DNA of 64,000 nucleotides, from contig NZ_CP047318.1 in the NCBI RefSeq assembly GCF_009857135.1, positions 62,001 through 126,000 on the forward strand, read 5' to 3'. A program made the position numbers and the translations under genes. The DNA is from Streptomyces sp. HM190. Lineage in GTDB: Bacteria > Actinomycetota > Actinomycetes > Streptomycetales > Streptomycetaceae. Of this stretch, positions 9,901-18,808 are shown in pieces. Under the pieces are notes generated by a model. It did no database searches. It saw only the letters and a list, made by a program, of their open reading frames with translations, and had not been told where the DNA came from. Each line of letters begins with the position of its first letter. The first letter of the stretch is position 1.

Positions 9901-11141
9901 CTGGGCAGGTCGGCCAGCAGAAGGATGAGCGGGGCGTCACGCAGAAGGTCGGCGAAAAGGACGGGATCGCTGGTGGCGCGCCAGGCGGCTACTTCCTGAT
10001 GAGCGGGGATGACGTGGCGGGCGTCGCCGTCACCGATCCACAGGAGCTGGCGTTGCGGTTCTGGCTGCATGGCACGCGTGCGCAGGAAGTACGCGGCGAG
10101 GAATTCGCGGTAGCTGTCGTGGGCGAACACCCACCGCAGTTCACCGACCGGCGCCAGGAGCCCCGACTCGGTCACCTGACGCAGCTCCCACAGCGTGCAC
10201 GGGACCTGACTGTCCAGGTGTCCGGGTTCATCGCCGCCGTCCAGGCGTGAGAGCCGCAAGTCGGCTGCGGAGGCGCCCCCTTCGGCGGGGGTGTCGGCCA
10301 CCGCTGTGTAGGGGCCGAATTGCAGGGCTGCCGCCAGGCGCGCCGCGACGGCCAGCAGATGTTCGGGAGAGCTCTCGGCCTGAAGCTGGCGGCGGTCGGT
10401 GGGGCGCCGGTGTTCGGTACAGAGCCTCAAGCACGCTTGCAGATAAGCGTCTTGTGCAGTTTTGGGCAGACTGGCGTTCGTTTGGTAGCTGTCGAGGAGC
10501 TGCAGCAGAGTGACGGGGTGCGTGGCGAGTGCCATAAGTCCTTGCTGGCGGACCGCTTGGAGGAATGCCTCGGTGTCCGTGACTTTGAATGCCTGCGCGG
10601 CGAGGGCGACGTCGTCACGGCTCAGGGGCGCCATCGCCATGATCTTGAGGTCCGTCCAGCGTTGCCGCAGAGCATCCTCCAGGCGCGCGGGCCAGCGGGC
10701 GCTGCGGCATGTGATCCGCAGCCGCAGGGCTTTGAGAGCCTCTTGGGGAAGAGTTGCGAGGACGTCGTCCATGAGCTGATCCAGTTGGGGAAGGTCGTTG
10801 AGACCCTCGTCCAAGCCGTCGAGCAGGACGTGCCACTCCCCCGCTTCGGTGGAGGGCGGCGTCAGTGCCTGTCGAAGCCGCGTCTGCGCCGATTCCATGG
10901 TGGTGCACTGTTTCAGCTCCAACCAGGCAGCCGGCACACCCTCCTTGCTCAGAGCCTCGTACTCCTGAAGGAGGGCGACGCTCTTGCCCAGGCCACGCTC
11001 ACCACGAAGGACAAGCACTGCCGTGCTGCGCTCTTGGGCCAGCAGCACGCCGGCCTTCGAGTTGGCTGGTGGCCAGCCGTAACGGCCCTGCGCCGGTGGC
11101 TCGTCCAGCAAGAACAGTCGCCGCTGCCACGGGAGCCGCAT
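6957..11141 (-). CDS. NACHT-type STAND NTPase with C-terminal PD-(D/E)XK nuclease domain
   Basis: A protein of about 1394 residues. The start ATG at 11141 is fixed by AGGAGG seven bases upstream; the frame continues further but that part looks non-coding. Residues 47-54 are the Walker A motif GERGLGKS. Residues 104-113 (HVLLDGLDEG) are a Walker B motif of NACHT type, and RLRITCRS follows as a sensor-like strand. The long middle is helical and repeat-like (HEAT/TPR-like by eye), suited to ligand sensing. Near the C-terminus TDLQIEA (D about 1267), VVIEAKG (E about 1288, K about 1290) and QLRAY (Q and Y about 1304, 1308) give the D-ExK-QxxxY signature of a restriction-type nuclease. NACHT and Avs-like proteins are known antiphage sensors. 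Here the nuclease is at the C-terminus. The role in defence is inferred. Confidence 0.8.
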   Translation of the reverse strand: MRLPWQRRLFLLDEPPAQGRYGWPPANSKAGVLLAQERSTAVLVLRGERGLGKSVALLQEYEALSKEGVPAAWLELKQCTTMESAQTRLRQALTPPSTEAGEWHVLLDGLDEGLNDLPQLDQLMDDVLATLPQEALKALRLRITCRSARWPARLEDALRQRWTDLKIMAMAPLSRDDVALAAQAFKVTDTEAFLQAVRQQGLMALATHPVTLLQLLDSYQTNASLPKTAQDAYLQACLRLCTEHRRPTDRRQLQAESSPEHLLAVAARLAAALQFGPYTAVADTPAEGGASAADLRLSRLDGGDEPGHLDSQVPCTLWELRQVTESGLLAPVGELRWVFAHDSYREFLAAYFLRTRAMQPEPQRQLLWIGDGDARHVIPAHQEVAAWRATSDPVLFADLLRDAPLILLLADLPSMPAAERARTVDALFTALERDSTLTLDPSLLHRLDHPDLPAQLEARLTTASAPHLMYAALEIAWACPHPELNDALMAVAENLSYDGSMRTAALTGITLPAPRQTIARLTALTDDTSREVVAAALDRLYPEHLPLADLLARFRDSDQDFGGVADRLRREIPERIDGTTVVEAVTWAQDALKPDSTTPVSCPLAVSLLARAVTLNEDTPTADLVPLVSRAILHLVDHGEDLLYTDPMQAALEDLADALGACPHTRREVALHTLQHSDEEQLSTALSVIPQDAILPGADALYWMEHWDQLITANADLASHAVRFTPPTNADAKARGEAARRAHPTLAAATAFQWEIYPRQQQERAERREAAAQKRRFDAAALNTAIEEVIATSDAGDPLPAWNEVLQQLHRTPDGSPSRHNASLLSYASHAPSRPAADSDLGARLAQAAAHLLRQLLPLTATALLNAGGDPRPAAELTAFALIPDPMALDVTPEHWAGWALALAAAPAYESRENITRATWLPLCVERAQDHLPPRLTDTLDHASIHTVRTLAGALGGPPTYALRPTLHTWALHTERSPEQWHAVVDELAAAHDPQALTQLAQALDADPRTRQPDDPARQRWLLAAQSMPHHHSLATSWPALRRALSDASVLQQYRSQLTRHDPDTWSFHRLDDDTLAELYTLLLDEDSLARLQRHPQLGIQPDDRLVDLLQHVPRLLASRATSSAAAALRRLAQTHPGVSQLRVYGRATARAAADRDALPLEPEQLIRLATDTQTRLVRDARQLLDLVRESLSAMQEDLQGYNGTAVNLWNRDRSRFEANTRCWPCWEDDLSDAVASFLRRDIGGHRVVVNREVQVRRTGLPGLRTDLQIEAPSAPGTGQHTIRVVIEAKGCWNHELPTATRTQLRAYLSEPHTAGLLLVGYFDSTRWNAHRRGCPSTGHEIDDVRSQQVEQARLLVQDEQLLVAAHVLDCRLPSEDSAWRKAPNPSHESPNSP

Positions 11142-11158
11142 GAGGTGGCCTCCTGAGA
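11142..11158 (-). promoter_or_regulatory. ribosome binding site that fixes the NACHT gene start
   Basis: On the minus strand AGGAGG is followed seven bases later by ATG at 11141. This decides against the longer open frame that reaches 11357. Confidence 0.7.
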
Positions 11159-11419
11159 TTCCGGGACTGCCTGCCGCGGCCCCACCGTGAACGGAAGTCC
11201 ATTGTGATGCCTGCTGACTGCGCTGATGCGCGACACGGGCGTCACGAGGGAATGCTGGGAGCAGGCAGACTCCGGTGCGGTTCACGGACCGAAGGGGCCG
11301 GCCGTGGAGTCTTCCGCTTGAGAACAGGGCACTGCAGAAGTTGTGCCAGTCGGGCACAGGTACAACTCCTGCCGGGTCGCGATGATCTTGGTCGTCGCGT
11401 GCGTTGAAGGCCGCTCTAC

Positions 11420-11680
11420 TCAGGGCTGTCCCGCGTCTTGGCTAAGGACCCGTGCCATGTGGACGATGCCGCGCGGGACGCGGGACAGGCTGGTGGCGAC
11501 CGTTACGGCTCCGCCAGCGGTCAGTAGGGCCAGGTACCAGTCGAAGCCCTGGGTAAGCATCCAGCCTGTGAAGAGCAGCACGCTGAGAGTCTGAACGACC
11601 TGCGGCCAGGTGACGGTGCGGACCGGCGGAACGGAGTGGGCTGGACATGCATTCTCCGTAACACGTGACAAGTTGGCCAC
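11420..11680 (-). CDS. small membrane protein, about 86 residues
   Basis: GTG at 11680 lies six bases after AGGAGG; an ATG one codon earlier is too close to that site. The product begins with a short polar segment. Two hydrophobic helices follow, QVVQTLSVLLFTGWMLTQGF and WYLALLTAGGAVTVATSL, then a polar tail. It could be an inner-membrane accessory protein. No family was recognised. It lies just upstream of the NACHT gene on the same strand, 278 bases from that start, so co-transcription is possible. Confidence 0.55.
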   Translation of the reverse strand: MANLSRVTENACPAHSVPPVRTVTWPQVVQTLSVLLFTGWMLTQGFDWYLALLTAGGAVTVATSLSRVPRGIVHMARVLSQDAGQP

Positions 11681-11683
11681 CAT

Positions 11684-12274
11684 GAGCCTCCTAAGAGCCA
11701 TCAGTATGTGACTGATGTGTCGCATACGAGGGGAATGATCAGGTGCGTGACCGTCGGCGCCGCACCTGTCGTAGGGCATCAGCCGCAGAACGTCCCGAGG
11801 GCTCGTGCGGCAATCGATACCGGGATCCAGGCCAACATATGTGCAGCGGTGGACTGATGGCATGGGTGGAACTGTCCGGATGGGCAGAGTCTCCCGGGAT
11901 CGGACGGCTGAACTCATTCACGCTGAGCACACGCGACATCCAACCGGACAGCGACGTTCTGCCCGCATGGATCAATTTCGCACACGAAGACCATTCCAGC
12001 GGATCAAAAAAGGAGCAGGGACGGCCAGAAAGGACTGGACTTCGATCATCGGGTGGTGCAGATGTCGCGTGCGGGACACCTGTCTCCCGGTTCGACGGCG
12101 GTCCTCCTGTCACATGTCACGAACCAGGAGCATATGCTTTAGATCTCCTTGACTGCGCTGCCGCCGGCGCGGACAGCAGATCGGACAACGAATCGGACGG
12201 CCCCGCAGTGCAAGCGGCGGGTATCGCGCAGTATGGTCTGGTCAGTTGTTGGGTGCCGCTTATCAAGGAGACCC
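11684..12274. other. intergenic stretch between divergent genes, about 0.6 kb
   Basis: It separates the small membrane protein gene (minus) from the nSTAND1 gene (plus) and must hold both promoters. Open frames occur on both strands but none has a ribosome binding site or recognisable motif. Local GC is lower than in the neighbouring genes. Confidence 0.4.
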
Positions 12275-15200
12275 GTGAGCGAACTTCCGCCGCAGGCACC
12301 GATGTCACCCTCTGCCGAGGACTGCAAAGATCCGTTCGCTTTCGGCGAGGCATTCACGAGATTGCGCAGTCGGGCGAGGATTTCTCTGCGGATGCTGCAG
12401 AAGTCATGCGCGGAGGACCATCCGGTCAGTCATTCGACTATCGAGCACTGGGGGAAAGGGGGGGTTGTATCGGAGTCCAACGAGCCGGCATTCCGGCTCG
12501 TGCTGCAGAAACTGGGGGTGACCCAGCAAGCTGATCTGGAGGCATGGCTGCAGGCTGCCCGCGCTTTGCGGTCCTGGCGTCAGCGACCGTCGATCGCCGG
12601 GCCTTACCGCGGTCTGAAGAGTTACGACTCCGACTACGCTCAGGTCTTTTTCGGTCGGGAGCTGCTCGTCAAGCGCGTTCTGAGTGAACTGGAGGCTGTA
12701 CGGGGCAAGGGAGGCACGATCCTACTGACCGGCGCTTCCGGCACAGGCAAGTCCTCGCTTCTGAAGGCCGGCGTCGTTCCGGCCCTGCGCGCTGGCAAGT
12801 TACCTGGCAGTGCCGACTGGCCGACAGTGAGCATGATTGCCGAAAGCGACGAACCGGACCCCTTGGACAGTCTCGCAAAGGCAATGGCTTCCTGCGCAGA
12901 GGCGGAACTTGCAGAGGTCACCGGGGCGCTGCACAGTGGGCCGCAGGCGGTCGAGGCCCTCATGCAGCAGATCGTCACCCTCGGGCGTGGTGCACGCCCC
13001 GGCGGGGGACCAGCGCCAGACGCAGACAGCCGGGTAGTCGTGATCATCGATCAGTTCGAACGGGCTTTGGTCAGCGCCGAGGACGGTCCCGGCAGCGACG
13101 AGCGGCTCCAAGCCTTCTACGCCGTTCTGCGCACGATGACGTCCGTACCCACGGCCGCAATTGTGATCTTGAGTGTGCGGCTTGACTTCCTCAACGCTGC
13201 CCTGCAGAGCGCTCCTTCGCCAGCGGGGGCGGACAGAAGACCTCCCGTCTTCGTCGAGCCGATCGGTGAGACGGACCTGACTGCCATCATTGAAATGCCC
13301 GCTCGCGCTTTCAAAGTGAATCCAGAGGCCGGTTTCGCCGGTTTGGTCCTGGGAGACATCTCCGCACGTGGAGGCCGACTCGCGCACCAGACCGGCGTCC
13401 TGCCCTTGCTCTCCCATGCGCTCCAGATGACCTGGGAGCGCGGCGGTGGCCGCGAGATGACCAAAGCCAACTACCGGGCGGTCGGCGGCGTCGAGGGCGC
13501 GCTGCGGGTCACCGCTGAAGAGATTTATGCTGCCCTGTCTCCCCGTCAGCAGGAGATCGCGCGGCAGATGTTCTTGAGTCTCGTGCACGTGCAGCACTCC
13601 GGTACCGCTACCCGCCGCCAGATCTCCCAGGATGATCTGTTCGACGAGGTCAACTGCGAGGAGGCGGAGCTTGAGGTTGTGCTGGATCGCTTCGTGGAAG
13701 GACGGCTGCTCGTCATCGACGACACGACCGTCGAGATCACGCACGAGGCTCTGATGGTCGCCTGGCCGACGCTGCGGGTGTGGCTTGACGCCGACCGCGG
13801 CAGCCGCCTGGTTGCGCAGCAGGTCGTGGCCGATGCGCGCGCTTGGGATCAGGCGAAGCGGCCGGTGTCCGACCTGTACTCGGCAAGCCGGCTGCAAAGC
13901 GCACAGGCCTGGCGTACGAACTATCCTGCAGATGTCACCGAGTTGTCGCAGGCATTCATCGACGCATCCGTCAGGCAGTCTCAGAAACGAACCCGGCGGC
14001 TGTGGGGCACGATCGCCGCGTTGACTGTTCTGGTGATGCTGACAGGTACCTTGGCCGTGGTGGTGTCCTGGCAGAAGAGCGACCTCAAGCAGCAGCGTGA
14101 TGAGGCGCAGTCCCGGACCCTGGCCAGCCAGGCAAGCATCCTGCGCCACAAGGACGTCAACCTCGCCCGCCAGCTGGCGCTGGCCGCATACCAGATTTCC
14201 CCCACCACCGAAGCGCGCTCGGCTCTGATCGAAGCGACGGCTCTCCCGCCGGCCGTTCGGATGCTTGGCGGCAAGGACAGCGGCATCATGTATGCGGTCG
14301 GGATTCATCCGGGGGGTGCGGTCGCCGCCGCTGCTGTGGAAGGCACGGTTCGGTTCTGGAACCTGGCCGACGCAGGTCACCCCGCACCGCTTCCGGCCCT
14401 GCCCGGTTCCACCTGCCGCAAGTTCTACGCGCTGGCTTTTTCTCCCAGCGGAGATCTGCTGGCCGGTCCCTGCAACGACGGCACCATCCGCTTGTGGAAC
14501 ACGCGTAACCCGAAGGCTCCGGTCGCGTTGCCGGCCCTGCGCGGCCTGGGCGCGAAGGTCTACTCAGTCGCCTTCAGCCCGGATGGCGGCCTGATGGCCG
14601 CTGCCATCGCCGAGCCGGAGGCCGACGGCGTCGCCGTCGGAAGCATCCGGCTGTGGTCGGTCACCGGCTCCGCTGTGCAGCCGTTGAGCGCAGCGGTACG
14701 TGTCGACGATGCGGCTCCGGCCAAGTCGGTGTCCTTCCGCAATAATCAACAGCTCGCGGTAGGCACCGACGACGGCACCGTGCAGCTGTGGGACATCAGC
14801 AGCCCCGACCGACCCACTGACCCGGTGGAAGTCCCGGGAACGACGAAGGCGATTGGCCAGCTGGCTTTCAGCCCTGACGGAAAGCTGCTCGCCGCTGGCG
14901 GCGCCGACAACCTGGTCCATCTCTGGTCGACGAGTGGCTCCCGCCCTCGCGCAGAAGGAAAGCCGATCGGCGGCGCGACAAGCTACATCAACGCGGTCGC
15001 CTTCTCTCCGGACGGCGCCACACTCGCAATCGCCAGCTCCGACGGCGTCAACGGAATCCGTCTGCTGGACCTCGCCTCTCGTCGGATCATCGCCACGCTT
15101 CCGCACCCGGCCCCCGTCACGTCGGTGAAGTTCAGCCCCGACGGCAAGAGCGTGATCACCGGGGCGAACGACGGCACCGCTCGGCTCTGGCCCGTGAACA

Positions 15201-16243
15201 TTCCGACCCTGGAAGGCATGGCCTACATCGTCAGCGCGGCGCGTTTCAGCCCCGATGGCAAAACTTTGGCCATCGGCAGCGCCGACCTGCAACTCTTCGA
15301 TGTCACCCAGGCACACAGCCCTCATCGTCTCGGGCCGGCCGTCTCCAACCCGGACACGTTCTCCGGCACTGTCGCTTTTGCCCCCAACGGCCGTCTTCTC
15401 GCCGAGGGCCGCGGCAGATCCGGAACCGTCCAGCTCTGGAACGTTGCCACCCCCGCACGGCTGTCAGAGCTCGGTCCGCCGCTGGAAGCCCACTCCAAAC
15501 AGGTCGAGGCTCTGGCCTTCAGCCCAGACAGCACCACCCTGGCCACCGGAGCGCGCGACGGGAGCATGCGCCTGTGGGATGTGCGCACACCCGAGCGGCC
15601 GAAGGAGCTCGCCGAGCCCGGCCCATTCGACGGCATGGTGACCGACATCAGGTTCAGTCCGGACGGGCGACTCCTCGTCGCCGGCAGCGCAGACAAGACG
15701 GTTCGGTTCTGGGACGTCAGCAACCCGAGAAAGCCCCGACCGTACGGCGCACCCATCACTCCCGCCAATCACTACGTCTTCTCAACGGTGTTCAGTGCGG
15801 ACGGCTCGCTACTCGCCGTGGGCTTGGCCGACAGCACCGTCCGGCTCTACGACGTCACCGAGCCCGGCCGTCCCGAAGCCATCGGGCAACCGCTGACCGG
15901 GCCGGAGGGATATGTCTCCGCCCTCTCCTTTACCAGCGACAGCGCCTTCCTGGCCGCGACCGCCACCGACGGCACGGTGTGGCTCTGGGATCTGCAGGAT
16001 CGCCGGTCCCCCACCGTATGGGCGACTCTCCGCACAAGCACCGACGCCGTGTACCCGGTCAGCTACAAGCCCCGCTCACGGACTCTGGTCGCCGGGGGTG
16101 CCGAGAAGAAGGCCTGGATCTGGAACACCGACGTCACTGAGGCGACCGCCTTGATTTGCCGCACCACAGGGGACCCGCTCACCCCCGAGGAATGGGACAA
16201 GTACTTTCCCCCCGACCGTTCCTACGCCCCGCCCTGCCCCTGA
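12275..16243 (+). CDS. nSTAND1 NTPase with transmembrane helix and WD40 repeats
   Basis: A protein of about 1322 residues. GTG at 12275 follows AAGGAG at short spacing. The frame is open upstream but carries no RBS-supported start. Residues about 15-100 are an HTH-like, XRE-related segment (FTRLRSRARISLRMLQKSC). GPYRGLKSYDSDYAQVFFGR opens the nSTAND1 NTPase, with Walker A GASGTGKS at 153-160 and a Walker B-like VVVIIDQFE near 295. One transmembrane helix lies near 575-598 (TIAALTVLVMLTGTLAVVV). From about 660 to the end, repeated FSPDG and LW motifs show a WD40 propeller or two. This architecture is common in Streptomyces and puts the propeller on the far side of the membrane. A sensing or programmed-response role is inferred. 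Confidence 0.85.
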   Translation: MSELPPQAPMSPSAEDCKDPFAFGEAFTRLRSRARISLRMLQKSCAEDHPVSHSTIEHWGKGGVVSESNEPAFRLVLQKLGVTQQADLEAWLQAARALRSWRQRPSIAGPYRGLKSYDSDYAQVFFGRELLVKRVLSELEAVRGKGGTILLTGASGTGKSSLLKAGVVPALRAGKLPGSADWPTVSMIAESDEPDPLDSLAKAMASCAEAELAEVTGALHSGPQAVEALMQQIVTLGRGARPGGGPAPDADSRVVVIIDQFERALVSAEDGPGSDERLQAFYAVLRTMTSVPTAAIVILSVRLDFLNAALQSAPSPAGADRRPPVFVEPIGETDLTAIIEMPARAFKVNPEAGFAGLVLGDISARGGRLAHQTGVLPLLSHALQMTWERGGGREMTKANYRAVGGVEGALRVTAEEIYAALSPRQQEIARQMFLSLVHVQHSGTATRRQISQDDLFDEVNCEEAELEVVLDRFVEGRLLVIDDTTVEITHEALMVAWPTLRVWLDADRGSRLVAQQVVADARAWDQAKRPVSDLYSASRLQSAQAWRTNYPADVTELSQAFIDASVRQSQKRTRRLWGTIAALTVLVMLTGTLAVVVSWQKSDLKQQRDEAQSRTLASQASILRHKDVNLARQLALAAYQISPTTEARSALIEATALPPAVRMLGGKDSGIMYAVGIHPGGAVAAAAVEGTVRFWNLADAGHPAPLPALPGSTCRKFYALAFSPSGDLLAGPCNDGTIRLWNTRNPKAPVALPALRGLGAKVYSVAFSPDGGLMAAAIAEPEADGVAVGSIRLWSVTGSAVQPLSAAVRVDDAAPAKSVSFRNNQQLAVGTDDGTVQLWDISSPDRPTDPVEVPGTTKAIGQLAFSPDGKLLAAGGADNLVHLWSTSGSRPRAEGKPIGGATSYINAVAFSPDGATLAIASSDGVNGIRLLDLASRRIIATLPHPAPVTSVKFSPDGKSVITGANDGTARLWPVNIPTLEGMAYIVSAARFSPDGKTLAIGSADLQLFDVTQAHSPHRLGPAVSNPDTFSGTVAFAPNGRLLAEGRGRSGTVQLWNVATPARLSELGPPLEAHSKQVEALAFSPDSTTLATGARDGSMRLWDVRTPERPKELAEPGPFDGMVTDIRFSPDGRLLVAGSADKTVRFWDVSNPRKPRPYGAPITPANHYVFSTVFSADGSLLAVGLADSTVRLYDVTEPGRPEAIGQPLTGPEGYVSALSFTSDSAFLAATATDGTVWLWDLQDRRSPTVWATLRTSTDAVYPVSYKPRSRTLVAGGAEKKAWIWNTDVTEATALICRTTGDPLTPEEWDKYFPPDRSYAPPCP

Positions 16244-16396
16244 GTTCACATGCTCACAAGCGTCCGACAGGCTGTCCGATCTGGGCTTTTGAGCCCGCAG
16301 GACAGGGTGGGAGCCGAATCCCGCCGTCATGCTGGAGTCGTCCAGCCGCCACAGGGGCCGCACTGGCCCACTGCAAGAAGGGGACCTCACCCGATC

Positions 16397-16972
16397 ATGA
16401 ACCTTGCAACACGCCTTCGCCGCGCGGGCCGGAAGCCAGCCGTATGGATCGCGGCCCTGACGACGGCGTTCGGTTTCACGGCTCTGGCACCGTCAGCGGA
16501 GGCTGCTCCCTACCCCTACTGCGGTCCGAGCAAGTACGTCGAGAAGATCGAAGTCGCCCATTGGGCAGACGGCCAGTTCCAGGTCGTCCTCACCCCTACG
16601 CACGAGGCCCGCTGGCACGCCTTCGCCGCTCTCAACCCCCGCGATGCCGTCGTCGAGCAGTGGCACGCGATCCAGGCGTGCGTGCCCGGGCTCTATGGCG
16701 GAGTCGCCGACACGATCTGGGACCAGTTGGAATGCCACCAGCTGAACTCGTGGATGGTCCTGCCTCGGGAAGGAAGCAAGTGGGCGACCGGGGAGACCTA
16801 CGATCTGGAGAGCTGGCGTCCCGTGCTGCCGCGTGTCGTCTCGGGAGAAGCCCTCATCATCACCGAGTGCCTGAACCACATGGGAGTTGACCCGGCCGGC
16901 CCGTTCAGCACCCCCTTCCGCCCCGACGACGGCCAGGTCGACCTGTACCAGGCGAACAGGAACATCGCCTGA
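16397..16972 (+). CDS. secreted protein, DUF2599-like
   Basis: ATG at 16397 begins a typical Sec signal peptide: basic MNLATRLRRAGRK, hydrophobic VWIAALTTAFGFTALAP, and cleavage likely after SAEA near residue 36. The mature part of about 155 residues resembles secreted actinobacterial DUF2599 proteins, with VADTIWDQLECH, YDLESWRP and a late Cys (ITECLNH). Function is unknown. The ribosome binding site is weak. It follows the nSTAND1 gene by about 150 bases on the same strand and may be read from the same or its own promoter. The family assignment is by eye and moderate. Confidence 0.6.
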   Translation: MNLATRLRRAGRKPAVWIAALTTAFGFTALAPSAEAAPYPYCGPSKYVEKIEVAHWADGQFQVVLTPTHEARWHAFAALNPRDAVVEQWHAIQACVPGLYGGVADTIWDQLECHQLNSWMVLPREGSKWATGETYDLESWRPVLPRVVSGEALIITECLNHMGVDPAGPFSTPFRPDDGQVDLYQANRNIA

Positions 16973-17001
16973 CACCCCTCAGAGGACGGGCTCATTCGCT
17001 G

Positions 17002-17021
17002 AGAAGCCGTATCTCAACCGA
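17002..17021 (+). repeat. left inverted repeat of a decayed IS element
   Basis: AGAAGCCGTATCTCAACCGA; the mate lies at 18646-18665 in inverted orientation with one mismatch. The similarity extends a few bases further inwards (GAACGTG on both sides). Confidence 0.8.
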
Positions 17022-17080
17022 TCTTGGAACGTGTGGATCGAACGGAGTTCCTGGTCGGGTGATCTTCCGGCGGTACGCGC

Positions 17081-18067
17081 ATGAAGGCAGGGCCTCCTGG
17101 TAGCTCGGGGGTGCGACCCCATTCCGAGCGGTTCCCGGAGGCCCTGTTGTCGTTGTTGTACGCGCCCGAGCCCGTTGACTTCAACTCGCCCGCCGTGTCG
17201 TGCGATTGCCTCGCGCACGTGTACGGCAACGCGGCCGATCATCCTGATCGGGTTCGCCGGTATCCGTCGGACACGACGGACGCGGAGTGGGCGGCCATCC
17301 GGCCGTTGTTGCCGGTGCCGGCCTGGCTTCAGGGGCGGGGCGGACGGCCCGAGGGCTACTGTCACCGGCAGCTGCTGGACGCGATCCGTTACCTGGTCGC
17401 GGGCGGGATCTCGTGGCGGGCGATGCCCGCGGACTTCCCCGGCTGGGGCCGGGTTTACGCCTTCTTCCGCCGCTGGCGCGAGCATGGGCTGATCGCCGAG
17501 TTCCACGACCGACTGCGCGGGAAGGTCCGTGAGCGCGAGGGCCGTGAGGCCGAGCCCACGGCGGGGATCATCGACGCGCAGTCGGTGCGGGCCGCCGCGA
17601 CCGTGCCGGCCGCCTCACGCGGCTATGACGGCGGGAAGAAGGTGCCGGGCCGAAAGAGGCACATCGTGACCGACACCCTCGGTCTGCTCCTGGCCGTCGC
17701 GGTCACCGCCGCGAACATCGGCGACCGAGACGCCGCCGTCGGCCTGCTGACCCGCCTGCGTCGCCTGCACCGCGACATCACCCTCGTCTGGGCCGACGGC
17801 GGCTACACCGGCGGCCTCGTCGGCTGGTGCCGGGACGAACTCGCCCTGACCTTGGAGATCGTCAAGCGCACCGACGACATGACCGGGTTCGTGGTGCTGC
17901 CGAGGCGGTGAGTGGCAGAGCGCACGTTCGCATGGTTGATGAACTCCCGCCGTCTGGCCCGGGACTACGAAACCCTGCCCGCCACCAGCGAGGCGATGAT
18001 CCGGTGGTCGATGGTCACGCGGATGAGCCGGCGTCTGGCGCGGCCACGGGCCGCCGGCCGGCGCTGA
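17081..18067 (+). pseudogene. IS5-family transposase interrupted by an in-frame TGA
   Basis: The N-terminal part up to 17911 reads as an IS5/IS4-like transposase: RRYPSDTTDAEWAAIRPLLP, then WRAMPADFPGWGRVYAFFRRW, the first catalytic Asp in IIDAQSVRA and the second in WADGGYTG. A TGA at 17909-17911 stops it just after VLPRR. The same frame continues without break as [20 protein letters not shown] to a stop at 18065. That part contains the expected catalytic Glu (AERTFAWL), and the family has Trp at the TGA position, so the change is probably TGG to TGA. The truncated product lacks the Glu and should be inactive. The start is uncertain; GTG or ATG codons from 17081 on are possible. Confidence 0.8.
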
Positions 18068-18589
18068 ATGCCCCGACGCCTCCAGGAGGAGCCAGCCGCG
18101 CTCCGCCAGGCGCCGGGCTTTCGACCGCAGCCCCTCGACCTTCGCCGGCGTCGCCTCAAGGCCCAGCTCCACCGCGATCTCCTTGGCTCGAAGCGGCCCG
18201 TGACCCGTGGATCGCTGCTGTTCCAGCACGCCCAGAATTCACTGATAGTCCGGCGCAAGAACCGTCACCGGCAGCCCTTCCCGCCAGGGCGGCACCGTCG
18301 AGCCCGGCACCGGCGCGAGCGACGGCGCCGCTTTCTGCTCCGCCTCGGTCATGGTCACGGCAGTGGACTCGGCCGCAGAGACTGCCAGGGCCTCGACCAG
18401 TTCCTCCCGCGCGATCACCCGCCGGTCCAGCTCGATCTCCGCGGCCTCCAACACCGCAGCCAACCGCGCGACTTCCTCCCGCAGACCCTCCACCCGCACG
18501 CGGGCAGCCGCCTCCCGCTCCTCCAGCATTCCCAGCACCGACGCCACCGCGCACCCCTCGACCATGAAGCGGACACAAGACGTCGGCAT
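18062..18589 (-). pseudogene. IS-associated coiled-coil / HTH protein gene interrupted by TGA
   Basis: Minus strand, start ATG at 18589. The first 116 residues form a coiled coil (MLEEREAAARVRVEGLREEVARL and on) and a conserved PVPGSTVPPWREGLPVTVLAPDYQ segment. A TGA at 18239-18241 follows. The same frame then continues ILGVLEQQRSTGHGPLRAKEIAVELGLEATPAKVEGLRSKARRL, a helix-turn-helix-like part that belongs to the same protein family in streptomycetes. CGA to TGA (Arg to stop) explains the break. The 3' end overlaps the converging transposase gene. Family function is unknown; it is seen here inside an insertion element. Confidence 0.65.
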
Positions 18590-18645
18590 GCCTCCCTCAA
18601 CCCGAGCGAAACCATGCCTGACCAGCAGGAATCAAGAGATCACGT

Positions 18646-18665
18646 TCGATTGAGATACGGCTTCT
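18646..18665 (-). repeat. right inverted repeat of the decayed IS element
   Basis: On the minus strand it reads AGAAGCCGTATCTCAATCGA, matching the left end at 17002-17021 with one mismatch. Confidence 0.8.
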
Positions 18666-18808
18666 GATATCCGGCGAAAGCCTCCTGCCCCAGCCCCTGG
18701 TATGCGAGCACCCGGCACGCATACAGCGGGCTGGGGCTACCTGCACGGCGTGCGGGTCATCCTCTGCATCCAATGACCTGCATGCGCACGGCCCCTACTG
18801 AGGCGGTC

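Larger units (their letters stand above)
17002..18665. mobile_element. decayed two-gene IS5-like element bounded by inverted repeats
   Basis: About 1.66 kb lies between two 20-bp inverted repeats. It holds an IS5-type DDE transposase gene on plus and a converging coiled-coil accessory gene on minus. Each gene is interrupted by a single TGA nonsense codon with clear homologous reading on the far side, so the element looks dead. No target duplication was found at the borders. Confidence 0.7.

Noticed and set aside
7086..10250. Several plus-strand open frames opposite the NACHT gene
   Set aside because: Gly/Val/Arg-rich translations typical of the antisense of a GC-rich gene; no start signals.
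11142..11357. N-terminal extension of the NACHT protein to 11357
   Set aside because: The AGGAGG at the proper distance from 11141 and poor codon use upstream favour the shorter protein.
16980..18670. Functional two-gene IS element
   Set aside because: Both genes contain TGA codons with homologous sequence after them, so the element is treated as dead.
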